Assembly: GCA_951640165.1 (NCBI GenBank)
Contig: OX621265.1
Location: 15,575,001-15,639,000 of the forward strand
DNA length: 64,000 nt
Direction: 5' to 3'
Source of the DNA: Pseudoips prasinana
Lineage: Eukaryota; Arthropoda; Insecta; Lepidoptera; Nolidae
This document shows, one piece after another, positions 32,201 through 45,700 of this stretch. Position 1 is the stretch's first letter, and each line of letters opens with the position of its first letter. Made by a program: the position numbers and the translations under genes. The notes below the pieces were generated by a model that was not told the DNA's origin, made no database searches, and saw only the letters and a list, made by a program, of their open reading frames with translations.

Positions 32201-32665
32201 CACCACAAAACATAATTTACAAGAAATAAAACACAAAAAATTCTAGAAAGAAGTCTACCAACACTAAGAGACAAATTTTATTGAGCAAATATACTAAAAA
32301 AATACTTAAAATTAATATATAAGTACTAACAGCATCTTAAAACCTAAATACAGTCAAGGCAAGTAAAAACTTAATCACTTAAAATACAATATTTACTTAG
32401 TTTTTAATCGACACCGATGAGTAGAAATATAAACTACAATACATTTGAATACATTTTAATTGTCAGGTACTTATGGCCCGCTAATGCTGACATATTTACA
32501 AGAATATTAATTAAATAATATTTATGCTTATTGCAATTTTATGTTACGTACCAATTATTGGATCGTAAATTTTATAACAAAATATTTGACATTTATAGTT
32601 GATTTTTTTAGTAAGACTTTTATGATAGAACTTATAAAACTGCAGTCTGATGTCATTATCACGTA

Positions 32666-32773
32666 CGCACGGCTAAATATGTAGCTATACATTTCCAACA
32701 TAAGCTGACCTGTCATTGTATGGACATTCTATAGCTTATACTGGAAATGTACAGCTTGATGTGTAGCCTTGTG
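32666..32773. mobile_element. TA-flanked MITE, diverged second copy
   Basis: CGCACGGCTAAATATGTAGC ... TGATGTGTAGCCTTGTG, TA at 32664-32665 and 32774-32775. Matches 524-644. Confidence 0.75.
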
Positions 32774-32779
32774 TACAAT

Positions 32780-33284
32780 ATGTAGTTGTGTCGAAGGAAG
32801 GAAGAATTGGGAACATTTTTAAGCACCACTTATTCCGCACTAAAATTCTAAAGATAGAATCAAGATCCATTCAAAGAGCTAATTCTAAAATTTTCTGGGT
32901 TAATCGGATGATTTTCATTAACCCATCAAATTTAACCCTTTGGGCACTCTTTGAGTAATGGTCGTTTAAACTAGCTTTAGTCGTACTAAGGTGGACTTAA
33001 TGAGGGAATTCATATTAGGGTCCTTTTTAAGTGCCACTTATTGCGCGGAAACACACGAATTATAAACAATGACTTTACATGCATACAATGAGCTGATTTT
33101 TAGCTAGGCAAGAAAACATGTTATAAAAGTCAGGAAGTCCCAGTAGATATGTTAAGATCTCATGATCACGTTATATGACACCAAATTGATTGGAGACCCG
33201 ATGGAATAGAGTAGTTTAAATTTAATTTTTACCCCTTCACTGGATTAAATTTGAGTGAAGATACATCTTGTTCATTTTAATTTT
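32780..33284. other. Intergenic, no recognised gene
   Basis: Two loosely related segments (TTTTTAAGCACCACTTATTCCGC near 32815 and CTTTTTAAGTGCCACTTATTGCGC near 33030) suggest an old duplication; nothing else identified. Confidence 0.35.
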
Positions 33285-33560
33285 GGCAAGGCTAGAATCA
33301 AGCAACATCAATTTAAACAAGCGCCAGACTAGCAAGTCAGCAGTTGCCGAACAATTATTACAACCTGGCACTAATCACTGGATTGATTTTGATCAGCCAC
33401 AAGTCCTTTCCACCGAGCGTCACTACTACTCGCGACTTGTGCGTGAAGCCCTTGAAATTAAGAAATACAAAAATTTCTATCGGGAGGATGGTTCAAATTG
33501 TCGCCGTCATGGAATCCAGTGGTTAAACATTTAACATCGCGATATGTACAGTCGTTCAAA
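33285..33560 (+). mobile_element. Penelope-like element, C-terminal tail of GIY-YIG domain
   Basis: Reads KSAVAEQLLQPGTNHWIDFD, QPQVLSTERHYYSRLVREAL, EIKKYKNFYREDG, then after a frameshift FKLSPSWNPVVK. This is the characteristic end of insect Penelope-like RT/GIY-YIG proteins. Only the last ~90 residues remain. Confidence 0.7.
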
Positions 33561-33745
33561 ATGTGGACTCCGTTAGTGCAGTGTGTAACCGGCCTTAACC
33601 ATGACCACGATCAATGAAACTTGGTCAAAACGTCGTGAAAATAATAATAAGGTTAGTCGCGTTAATACCTGTTAACAATGTTTATATATAACATCAAGTT
33701 TAATTTCCCTTCGACACAACGACTTCAGATCTCTCTAACTCTTAA

Positions 33746-36700
33746 CTAGGCATCCATAGCGACAACTGTAGGCGTCTCATGGACTTCACTTCCGTAGCCC
33801 AAGACTGAAGGCACCCATCCACTCAACCAGTACAGGATTAGACCCCAGAATATGCAGCGGGTGATAAGATCTACGAACCACATCCTGGAAAAAATAATAC
33901 TCGTTTAGACAACATACAATCGATCTCTCGATCAATCAAAAACATAGAATTGATCAATCAATTAATCTAAAACCACACAACCGCTCAATCAATCAATCAA
34001 AAAATCTATATTTCTATGGGACCATTTTGACAGCAGGGCATTATTAACCCATATTACTAAGCCACTAAAATATCATTGCTATTATAAAATAAATTTTATA
34101 AATGTTTTCATACAATGTGTACCTAAATATCTATGTAAGTAGAAATAATAATGTATACAACTATATTACTACAAACATGTTCTGACGGTCACCGTAGCCT
34201 AGTTAGTAGTGCTCCTGCTTACGAAGCTGGTGGTCCTGGGTTCGAATCCCGGTAAGTGCAAATATTTGTGTGAAGAGCACGAATATTTGTTTCAGAGTCA
34301 TGGATGTTTTCTATGTATTTAAGTATTTATATATCTATATAAGTATGTATATCGTCGCCTGGTACCCATAGTACAAGCTTTGCTTAGTTTGGGGCTAGGA
34401 TGATCTATGTGACACTGTCCCAACATTTACAAGCGCTTTTTTAAAGTCTACGTGAATAAAAACTTGTTTTTTTTATATATTTACTGACTGTCCGTCGCGT
34501 CAGGCCGGTTCATGAGACAAAACCTAACAGACAGACAAGCAGATGGCCTGAATATAAAATAAAATTGTCTCTCGTTGATACGGAACTCTTCGTGTGCAAG
34601 TAAGACTCACACTAAGGCAGTTTTTTTTAATATCTTCGCTCAACTATTTATTACACTGTGATCTGATTCCAAACAACGCAGAGCCTGTACTATGGCAACC
34701 AGACTAAACCAACTGACACTGAGCAAATAATCGTGCGTAAAAATATGTCCTGGGTGGGAATCGAACCCACGACCTCTGGCTTAGCAGTCAGGGTCATTAA
34801 CCACTATACCAACACGTCATCGACTGCACGTGTGGCGGAGCGGCTAAGACAGTCGCCTCGCCGTTTCGTGTCGCGGGTTCGAGTCCCGCACCGGGCAATT
34901 ATTTGTATGGCCCGTAAATAATAATATAATATCAATAATATCTAGGGACAATGTCACACAAATCATCCTAGCCCCAAACTAAGCAAAGCTTGTACTATGG
35001 GTACCAGGCGACGATATACATACTCATATAGATAGATAAATACTTAAATACATAGAAAACATCCATGACTCAGAAACAAATATTCGGGCTCATCACACAA
35101 ATATTTGCACTTATCGGGATTCGAACCCAGGACCACCAGCTTCGTAGGCAGGAGCACTACCAACTAGGCTACGGTGAGTTGTTCTAAGTCTGGATGTAAT
35201 TTGTGCCCGTCTATTATATGTTTGTAATGTAGGGATTAGATTCCTGTTCACAAGTACAAGAAAACAATGCAAAAATTTTTAATTGATAAGTTATTACACG
35301 GTTGACGATTTCTTAAAAGATAAAGTTTTTGACTTTTTATAATTTCGGTTTCAATATTAAACTATATTTTATGATTGCTCGTTCTTTGATTTATATACTG
35401 AATTTTTTGACATTGTTGAAAAAGTTTACTGTGAACTTTAAAACTACTTTTGAATTATTTGTATGTCTTAAAAGACAAAACATAGCGCACTGTAATTTAC
35501 TTTAAGATCTGTATTTTTTTTGTACCTATGTTTTACAAATAATAAATGATTGATTGATTGATTGATTGATTAATGAAATGAAATAATGAAATTTATTCAG
35601 CACTTGGGTATTTACATACACTTGTACTTGTCAAGCTCAAATGTATTACATAAACACAGTTTAAAAACAGTAATTAAAGTAACAAAATATTTTAAATTAG
35701 TCCGCCCGTGCGGTCTGTTTCGTCACATATATTTTTAATATTCTTAAATAAATAGCAAGTTACTAAGCTATTATTGTTACATTTAGCAATTGTATATCAA
35801 ATTAAAGAATTGAAAACAACGAGCAGTTGGCTAGCGCAAAAGGCTCTCAACCAGTAGCTTAATTTAAACGACCTTAATTCCCTATTGCGAGCGTTGTCTG
35901 TAATTAAAAAAAAGAAAACTATACCAACACCCCAGTCACTATACTTTTTTCTACTTTTAAACGCAGTGAAAATTTTTCCGTAAACTGGTTCCTAATAATA
36001 TAGAATTTAAAGTTATGTATGGCACACAGTTAAGTTTGATTAACAAATGCGGCCCTGAGCATCATTGAATTAACGCTACACACTGAATCTACCACACAGC
36101 CAGTTGTTCTTACCGATCCGTGAGTGATCTGCGACGTAAATGTCCACTGCTGGACTAGAGCATCAAGCATCGATTTATTTATTACTAGCTGTGCCCCGCG
36201 GTCTTACCCGCGTTAAATTTTATAAATTATCACAGCTCCTCCCCCGTAGGTGATAGCGTGATAATATGTAGCCTATATGTTGACCCGACCTCCTAGTAAT
36301 ATTCATGCAAAATTGTAAGTAAATCCATGCTGTACTTTTTGAGTTTAGCCCGGACATACATACAGACAAACAGACACGCAGACAAAAATTCTAAAAACTA
36401 TATTTTTGGCTTCGTTATCGATTGTAGATCACGCCCCAAGTATCCTTTTAAAAAAATATTCAATGTACAGTTTTGACTTTTCTACGATTTTATTATATGT
36501 ATAGACTAGCTGTGCCCGCGACTTCGTCCGCGTGTTAATTAGTTTATTTCTTTTTTCTTGTAAAATAAAAGACTTTTTCTAAAATAAAAGTAGCCTAAGT
36601 TACACCTTATTACATCAGCTACCAGCCAGTATAGCCAGTCCAGCCATTTCAGAGATTAGCCGGAACAAACAGACAGACAGACAGACAAAAACTGTATTAA

Positions 36701-39700
36701 ATGTCATTTTGGTGTATGTACCGTATATATATTCATATTAATGTAGTAAAAACCGGTTATTTCAATATTACAAACAGACACTCCAATTTTATTTATCTGT
36801 ATAGATGTATAGATTAATAATAATTAGTCGTTACTAAAAAAAGTGCGAGTCGGACTCGCGCACGAAGGGTTCCGTACCATTATCTATAAAAACGAGCAAA
36901 AAAATTCACGTTTGTTGTATGGGAGCCCCCTTAAACTCAATAACTTGTCATCTTCAAATGTTTAGTGTTAAGTTGTTGATGATGATCATAAATATATATA
37001 TTTATTTATAAAAGTACTGCCACATGACACATATTATAAGTACACAGTTAAATAACATCTATAATACATTGTCTGATATGCATCACAATAACGGCGTACA
37101 TAGCATTTGCACTAATTTTGTAAGTAACGACAATTTATACGTAAATCTAAATTAAATTAAATGAATTAGGAGCTAAATAAACAAATATAAATCAATAGTA
37201 ACGTGAACGGCATATATATTACATAATATTATTATTAAAGTAATCAGTTATTCTATTAATGAACTCTGATATGCCATCATCGAAGATATCGAGATCAGGA
37301 ATTCTTTGAGACAAAAAGTTATAGTCGGAATAAATTCATGCCAAAGGAGATTGTGAGCCGAGATTAGTCTTGGCCGTCGGAACGAAGAATAGTGTCTGTA
37401 TGCGATTTCTAGGGTATTTATAAGGCACTGACAGCGACACGCTTGATATTAAGTCACTACAATTCAAACTCCCATTAATTAATTTATGCAAGAAAACCAT
37501 GCTCAACATCACTCTTCTATTACGAAGACTTATCATTTCAAAATATGATAGTCTTTGGTTGTATGGTTGTCTATGTGAGAACCCGTGAGTGTTGAAAGCA
37601 AGATGCCTTGTAAATGATCGTTGGAATATTTATTAATAAATTGATATGCCATGATCGCTTGGCAGATGGCTTGCACAGTATGATTGTTATACACAAACAC
37701 TTCCACACCCCAACACGTTTGGACACTGCCAATACAGTAAAGAACGAAAAGATTGCACTTTTATAATACTTACACTTTCATATGTCTTCTGGCAGCTGGT
37801 AGAGTATCATCGTACTCCTTGAGAATAAATATTCGCGCAGATCTGATGCAGTCCTCGAAGTAGTTGGAGATATCAAGCCCTGGGGAAACACAGATTGAAC
37901 TTACTAATAAAATTGGAGATAAGAATAATGTAATCGAAACTCTTTTAATACTCTTAGAATCATTTACGGAGCAACCTATCTTGGGTGTATATGCTACGGC
38001 TCGCCTGTGTGGGCTGATAGGGCTACCATCGGAATCATCAAAGCCAGAGGTTGGCGTTGATATTTTTGTGTAAAGCCTATAGAAAAATAAGCATAGAGGC
38101 CCTGCCTGTCCTAGCGGGTGATTTCCGGTTGATCTTGAAGTTCAAAGACGAGCGGCAATATATTATTCTACGCGCGAAAATTTAGAAAACGATTTCTTAT
38201 CATTACGCGACCGTGCTAAAATATCTAGGCTATACCAATAGCTAACTTAAATGACGAACTACTGAATGAATAGCAATGTCGATGGAATACGTCAACCAAG
38301 GGTCGCCATCTGCACCAGTTCTTTCCGGACGTACGCGAACGCGTACGCGAATCATAGACCATTGTGTTGCATAATTTATTACCGGACACAGCAATTTTAA
38401 AAGTAAATTATTTAGTTTCAAATTAGTATCTTCACCAATCTGTCTGTGTTCAACTGCCTGTAACGAATACGAACATACCGCTCACCACATACTTTGCAAA
38501 ATCAGCGCACTATTATGTTAAACAGCTTGCAACCAATATCTGGAGTAGTTTATTATACGGATCTTGTAGCGTTAAGGAACAACTTCCGTGCGTTTCTGCG
38601 TTTCTGCCATACTTACTATTGGAATCAAATATAACAGCCCACTTAGGACCCTTAAATTGATCCTCGGTGCTTCTGCAGCTGGCTTCTCTAGTTGCAATTC
38701 TCTTTTCGTTCTAGGAGGCTATAGCCTCTTTACATCATTCTGCCTCCTGCTTTGCTCTGGTGGGAAGTGGAACTATTCATTTTCGAACTCATTTCTTTTT
38801 TCTGATAAAATTCTTTTCGGGATCCAAGACAGTTAAAGCGATTCCCCGGGGCATGCCTGAGCCTCACCGCTCAGTGTCATTTCATTGTGTGCCACTTTTG
38901 ATCCTGGCTTACAGGAGTTGCAGTGGTGGGTAAGTGGGAGGGACTAGTCCCGATAGTAAAAAAAATAGGCATCTTACTGGCAATGAAAGCTCGAAAATAG
39001 GCATACTTACCAACTGCATCTACTTTATAGGCTCTTCTCTCTTTATTGTTCAGTCTCTCTCGAATAGTCTGAGCGATGTCAGATTTGAAGTCCCACTGGT
39101 TGTTTGTGTAGTACTCAAATACTTCGAAACCTTTGGTGATGCGTTTCTGGACACGGACTAGTCTGGAAGTAAAAAGAATATATACAAGAAGACGTTTTCA
39201 TGGAATATTCTAGTTAATTGTGCCCGCGGAGTATTGAGACTATTACTTGACGATAGTTACTTTGAAAGACCATATAAATAATGAAATTTATTCAGCACTT
39301 GAGTATTAACATACACTTTCTACTTGTTAATATTTATTTATTTATTGATAAAAATATAAGCTTACAGTTAACAACAAAGCGCTTATAATTTTTTGTTGAT
39401 TCAATACAGCATTGAAGTAAAAAAAAAATTGTCCGTTCGTGAGATCTGTTTTTTATTTTTAAATCTTTAATTAAATAACAAGTTATTTTTAAATTTAATA
39501 CAACTATTCTGTTAAAATTTAAAAGTTGAAGACTACAAGCAGTTGACTGGCGCAGAAGGCTCTCAAGCAGTAGCTTAATTTAAGCGACTAATACCTGAGG
39601 GCACCTTTATGGGGTTCGGGTCACAGCTCAGGGGGCGCTGAAGTAAAAAGACGGAATTCTAAATGAGGGTATGAATGTAAATGAGGGTAGAGACATAGAA

Positions 39701-42700
39701 TTAGATTAGAATTGACTGCACGTGTGGCGTAGCGGGTGAGACAGTCGCATATTAATGTTTTCTCTTTATTATTTTGTATTGTCTTTTTGTGTTTCTAATT
39801 TAATTTGTTTTATATTATTAGTTGACTTTGTAAACAATTTTTAAACATTTATTATGTGAAAATAGAGAAATACATATTTAAATAATTAACTTAACTTATA
39901 AGAAACAGAAAAATATCAACTAAATTAACTATAATAACTAACTATTATGACTAAGTTATAGGGCGTCGTAGAATTCCATGCTGTACTTTTTGAGGTAATC
40001 AGGTTTCTGAATAGAGGTAACGTGCCCAGAAGGCAGGCCGCATTGCCACGCTGTGTGGCAATGCTGATTCTTTGACCCAAAAAAAGGCCAGCTCTCTGGT
40101 CATGGGAAGCGTCAATCAAATTATTATTTTTATACTACATTATCTATGTCAAATATAGTTGGATAAGTTTATAATTTGCCCGTCAACCCTGTACCTATAT
40201 TTTGGCAAATAAATGTTTCATTCATTCATTTAAATTGGAAAAAAAAATTCGGTGTTGCGTTTTCACTCTAACAAAAATTCTTTGATATTATCTACTATTA
40301 ATCGACACAAAGGGAACGCAGTCTGGTATAGGAATTACGTGTTCTCCAAGGCACAGCGGCTCGGCACCGCTACCTAACCAAACTCCAGGCAGATACATAG
40401 TTTTTTTAAAAGAAAAATTCCATTATCGCTTTTGGGGCCGACCTGAAATTGGAAACTGATTTTTGCGGTTGAGAACAAACGAGGCAAAAAAACGAGAAAG
40501 AATACTTACACAGGCTTATATCCAAGACAGAAGAGAAGAGTGTCAATCAGGAAGGCGGGGATCCAGTGGAAGAAGAATACGCAGATGTTGTGGTGCAAGC
40601 GGGAGTGCTTCATGGAGCCTCCAGGGTACCTGGCAAGTCAAAATTGTATATAAAAAAAAGGTTTTTATTCACGTAGACTAAAAAAGCGCTTGTAAATAGT
40701 CAGAACATGTTTGTAGTAATATATAATTTATTGATTAATTAAACTAAAACTAAAATTAATTCCAGGACATAATGTTAATTTCCATTCTTTGATTATACTT
40801 TCATTCTTGTTTTGTTTATTATTAGTTACGCTTGGGTTAATCTAGTTAGTTATAGATATAATTATATATATAATTAATATAATTTCTTTAATTTAACTAC
40901 TATATCACATTGACTGTCATCATAATATAATTTGTAAATGTAATATAAATTTAATTTATTATTTTAATGTTTAATTTTTATTTTGTACTTAACTTAATCT
41001 TATATAACTGTTAAATGTGGCGATTATTATGTACGCCGTTATTGTCATATGCATCAGTGACCATTGTTATAATATCTGCTATGTGAATTGTTAATGTTTA
41101 TGATGTGGCTGTACCTACTCAATAAATAAATATAATTATTTCTGGGTACATACAGATATTTAGGTACACGGATTGTATGAACAAAAATATTACAATAAGA
41201 TTTATTTTATAATATTAATGATATTAAGCTAGCTCATATTAAGTTACTGTCAAGGAGATCATGTGTCAATTATCGAAATTTAAAATTTTAGCTATAGATT
41301 TACTACATATTGTCTGAATGTTACACAGTCACTTTAATATGGAATCGCTTAAAACTAGGCGCACAATATGCGATCTTTCCACTCTACACAGACTAATTCA
41401 TGGAGGTATTGTATTACCGGAAGCATTAGCTGCAATAAACATAACAGTACCCCGTAAAATACCAAGACACCCCGTGGTAAACACTTTCACCATATCGAGA
41501 AGCAGAACTAATTTAGGCGAGAATAATCAATTAAAAATATCAATGTTTTCAACACGGTTTACTTTATTATATGTCGATAAAAGCCATTAAAAGGCTTAAG
41601 GAGCCTTTTACAGTCCACTAGCGCCGCCAATCGTAAAAATGTCATAACTCGTAAATAGAATCAAAAATACAAAATGTGGTCTATTATTACTGTAGAAAGG
41701 CAATAACGTAATTTTATAACACATTGTCAACACTTGAAATATAGCTGTTTGGCTAAATCGTGCATTTGTAACAAAAACGGCCGTTTATGTTTTGAATGCA
41801 CGATTTAACTAAACAGCTATATTTCAAGTGTTGATAAGGTGTTATTTTCCACAGTAATAATAGAACATATTTTGTATTTTTGATTCTATTTACGAGTTAT
41901 GACATTTTTTCGATTGGCGGCGCTAGTGGACTGTAATAGGCCTCTTAATATAATAAAGTAAACTGTGTTGAAAACATTGATATTTTTAATTGCAAAAACA
42001 TTCGCCAGTTTGCTAAGAGTTGTAATGATTAAATTAAGCAATAATTCAACAATTATATTTAATAAATAATATAATTTATAGATATGATAATTTATTTGTT
42101 AATTATTAAAATTATTTAATTTTTAGTTATAAATGTTATGTTTCTCCGTTTCTCAGTTTTTACTTTTATCCAAATTTAAATCTTTATATTTAGGTTAAGT
42201 TTAATTTGCATTAGTTGTATAGTATTAAGTATTGTTTCTTTTTTGTGTTTAGTATATTTTGTGACTATTTTTTTTTATGAATGTTGTTTACATCTGTAGA
42301 GATTTAACACCTAGTCTTAAACTCAATAACTTGTCATCTTCAAATGTTTAGTCTTAAGTTGATAATGTATCTATTATAATAAATAAATAAAGTCTATATT
42401 GTTATAGTAATATTCAAAAGGAAAACGGTTTCATTAACAAATGTGAATGAAACAGCCCCAATAAGTAATTAATAATACTTGTGCCTGGGTTGTCTGGTGT
42501 GGTGACGGCTGCGAATATCAGAATATCATCACCCCATCTCATCTCGTAGGGGGCGTAGAATTCGACTCGAGGGAATGTCTACCAGAGGACGTACAGCAGC
42601 TTCTTTCTAAGTACTATGACCATCTTACTGCGATCAACCCGTCTGCCAAGCGTGGCGATTATGTCATAGGCTTTTGTCCAGCAGTGGACTTCACATTGCT

Positions 42701-45700
42701 GTTATGATGACGATGATGATGATTGGGTTGCCTTACTCCTTCCCTTTTTGATAGTTAACAATATTTGAGAATAGAACCTCACCGTTAGAAAACCCCAGAC
42801 ACCAACTATGATAGTCATTTTAATTTTAATGTATTGTAACAGTAGTTTGTTAGCTAACTATCTCTTTGTTTTTTGTTCACATAATTCCTTATATTATTGC
42901 ATGTGGTGTTAGCCTACAATTGGTTGTTGCACAAAGAAAATATCTAAATATGTCTGTACCATATGTTATGAATTGTGTAAGCGATCGTTGGTTGACCTAA
43001 TAAATAAATAAATAGCATCATTTTGATGCTTACTACCTGCCCAGTAACTGGGGTCGCCATCTCGGAGGTGACAGGCCAAACGCGGTGACTACAGAAAATT
43101 CTTCCAAATGGTGACATTAAAGAACCTTTGGGGGAAGCCTATGTCCAGCAGTACATACTACCCACAGTAAAATACCCCACACAACGGCGTTCTAAGGCAC
43201 CTGGTTCATCATGAACATAACGTCATCCTGATATCATGAGGACGTGAATTTCATAGATTACTCACCACGCAACGCCATTCAAAGGCACTCTGTTCCGAAT
43301 GATCTCCCTCCCAGCGTAGATCATCTCTGACCACGTCACATTGATCTCAGCTGATAAAGTGAATCTCACACATTACTCACCACGCAACACCGTTTAAAGG
43401 CTCCCTGGTCATAATGATATAACTCTCTGTGTCAATCATCTATGACCACGTCACGTTGATCTCAGCGGATAATGTGAATCTCACAGATTACTGACCTCGC
43501 AACGCCGTTTAAAGGCACTCTGTTCATGATGATCTCCCTCCCAGTGTCGATCATCACTGACCACGACACCTTGATCTCAGCTCATGACGTGAATTTACAG
43601 ATTACTTACCAAGCAACGCCGTTCACTTCGCTGTGTTCATAATGATCTCCCTCCCAGCGTCGATCATCTCTGAACACTTCACCTTGATATCAACTGATGA
43701 AGTGAATTTCTCAGATTACTCGCCACTCAACGCCGTTCAAAGGCACCCTGTTCATAATGCTCTTCTTGCCAGCATCGACCATCTCTGACTACGTCACCTT
43801 GATCTCAGCTGATGACGTGAATTTTACAGATTACTCACCACGCAACGCCGTTCAAAGGCACTCTGTTCATAATGATCTCCCTGCCAGCGTCGATCATCTC
43901 TGACCACGTCACCTTGATCTCAGCTGATGATGTGAAGTTTATGATGTTAGACTGTGTGTCGCTGGAAAATAAACAATGAAATAAGTTTTTTTTTTATAGT
44001 AGGCATAATAAGGAGCCTTTGTAGCCAGATGATTTGATCGCTGTACTGAAGCTAGCGGTGACGCTAAGAACCGAAACTTAATTCATACCAGGTTAACAGC
44101 CTGATGCCTAACTGATTGGCATTTCCAACATCTCTTAGTCTGTTTTAGACATAGCCGTAGTTTGAAGCCGATTAATAGCTTGGAAAACATCTCTGATACA
44201 AAGATATCCACGGCCAATATGATTATGACACAAAAGCGAAGCTAGTTCATACCAGGTTAACAGCCTGATGCCTAACTGATTGGCATTCCCAACATCTCTT
44301 AGTCTGTTTTAGACATAGCTGTAGTTTAAAGCCGATTAATAGCTTGGAAAACGTCTCTGATACAAAGATATCCACGGCCAATATGATTATGACACAAAAG
44401 CGAAGCTAGTTCATACCAGGTTAACAGCCTGATGCCTAACTGATTGGCATTCCCAACATCTCTTAGTCTGTTTTAGACATAGCTGTAGTTTGAAGCCGAT
44501 TAATAGCTTGGAAAACGTCTCTGATACAAAGATATCCACGGCCAATATGATTATGACACAAAAGCGAAGCTAGTTCATACCTGGTTAACAGCCTGATGCC
44601 TAACTGATTGGCATTCCCAACATCTCTTAGTCTGTTTTAGACATAGCCGTAGTTTGAAGCCGATTAATAGCTTGGAAAACGTCTCTGATACAAAGATATC
44701 TACGGCCAATATGATTATGAGACAAAAGCGAAGCTGAATTTTTAAATTTTTTCGCGGGTACCAATTTCGTCCTGTTAAGTACAAGTTGCCTTGTAGCCTT
44801 TAACAAAGCATGACGTCTGTAGCCGTGTGGTTTTCGGCCTATAAAGAATAGCACTGCCACCCCATACCTTCCCGTGGGTGTCGTAAAAGGCGACTAAGAG
44901 ATACACCAGGTAGTCGAGCAGCAGCGCCATCTGTGTACTAACTACCTCCTAACTGCGTTCGCCAACTCGCCAACTTCGCCAACAAGCGCGGTGACTATGG
45001 TAAAACCCTCCAAATGGTTAAAAAAAACCCTTTGTAATTTGAGCGGTACTGGTAGAAAAAAAAAATCATTTTTTTTTATATCAGTGGGCGACAAACGAGC
45101 AAGTGAGTCACCTGATGGTAAGTGATCACCGCTGCCCATGGACACTCGCAACATCTAAGGTGTCGCGGGTGCGTTGCCGGCCTTTAAAAATAAGCATTGT
45201 TTGCTGTGTTGCTGACCCTTCCCCCCACCCCAATGAGCTCTGGCGACCTTACTCATACTCGGAAACACAACATTAAGATTATTAATGTTATTATTAGGGA
45301 ATGTCTTCTGTAAGGTGGAGGTACTTCCCCAGTCGGGCTGCTCTTTGAGCGAATGAACGCTATGCCCTACCTCTCTTAATTCCTCTCTAAATTAATAAGT
45401 AAACTGAGGTTTCATTATAACCCCACAGGCCCTGAGCCTAATTTTGACGAGAGAAGAGAGTTGGCATATGATAGTATGTCCAGTCTTTCCAATCATGCAG
45501 CTGGGTAGAGGCATCCATATTTCCAGTACATACTGTGATCACAATTTCATTGGTGAAAGCTTGGACCAGAGGCTACTGTAAATGCTGCCATAGCAGTACA
45601 TAAAGATATGGAGCGGTAAGATACGCGAAGTATACCTGTCCTGTGTAAATGGGACAACCGGAAGGGGAAGATCTCGTAGAACATTCTCTGAGCAAATCGG

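Noticed and set aside
39925..40119. Minus-strand gene of 64 codons
   Set aside because: Repeat-like context with a retroelement tail on the other strand; identity unclear and no gene structure.
43190..43838. Cluster of mutually exclusive alternative exons
   Set aside because: Copies lack acceptors and the first part of the exon, and their 115-bp period shifts the frame.
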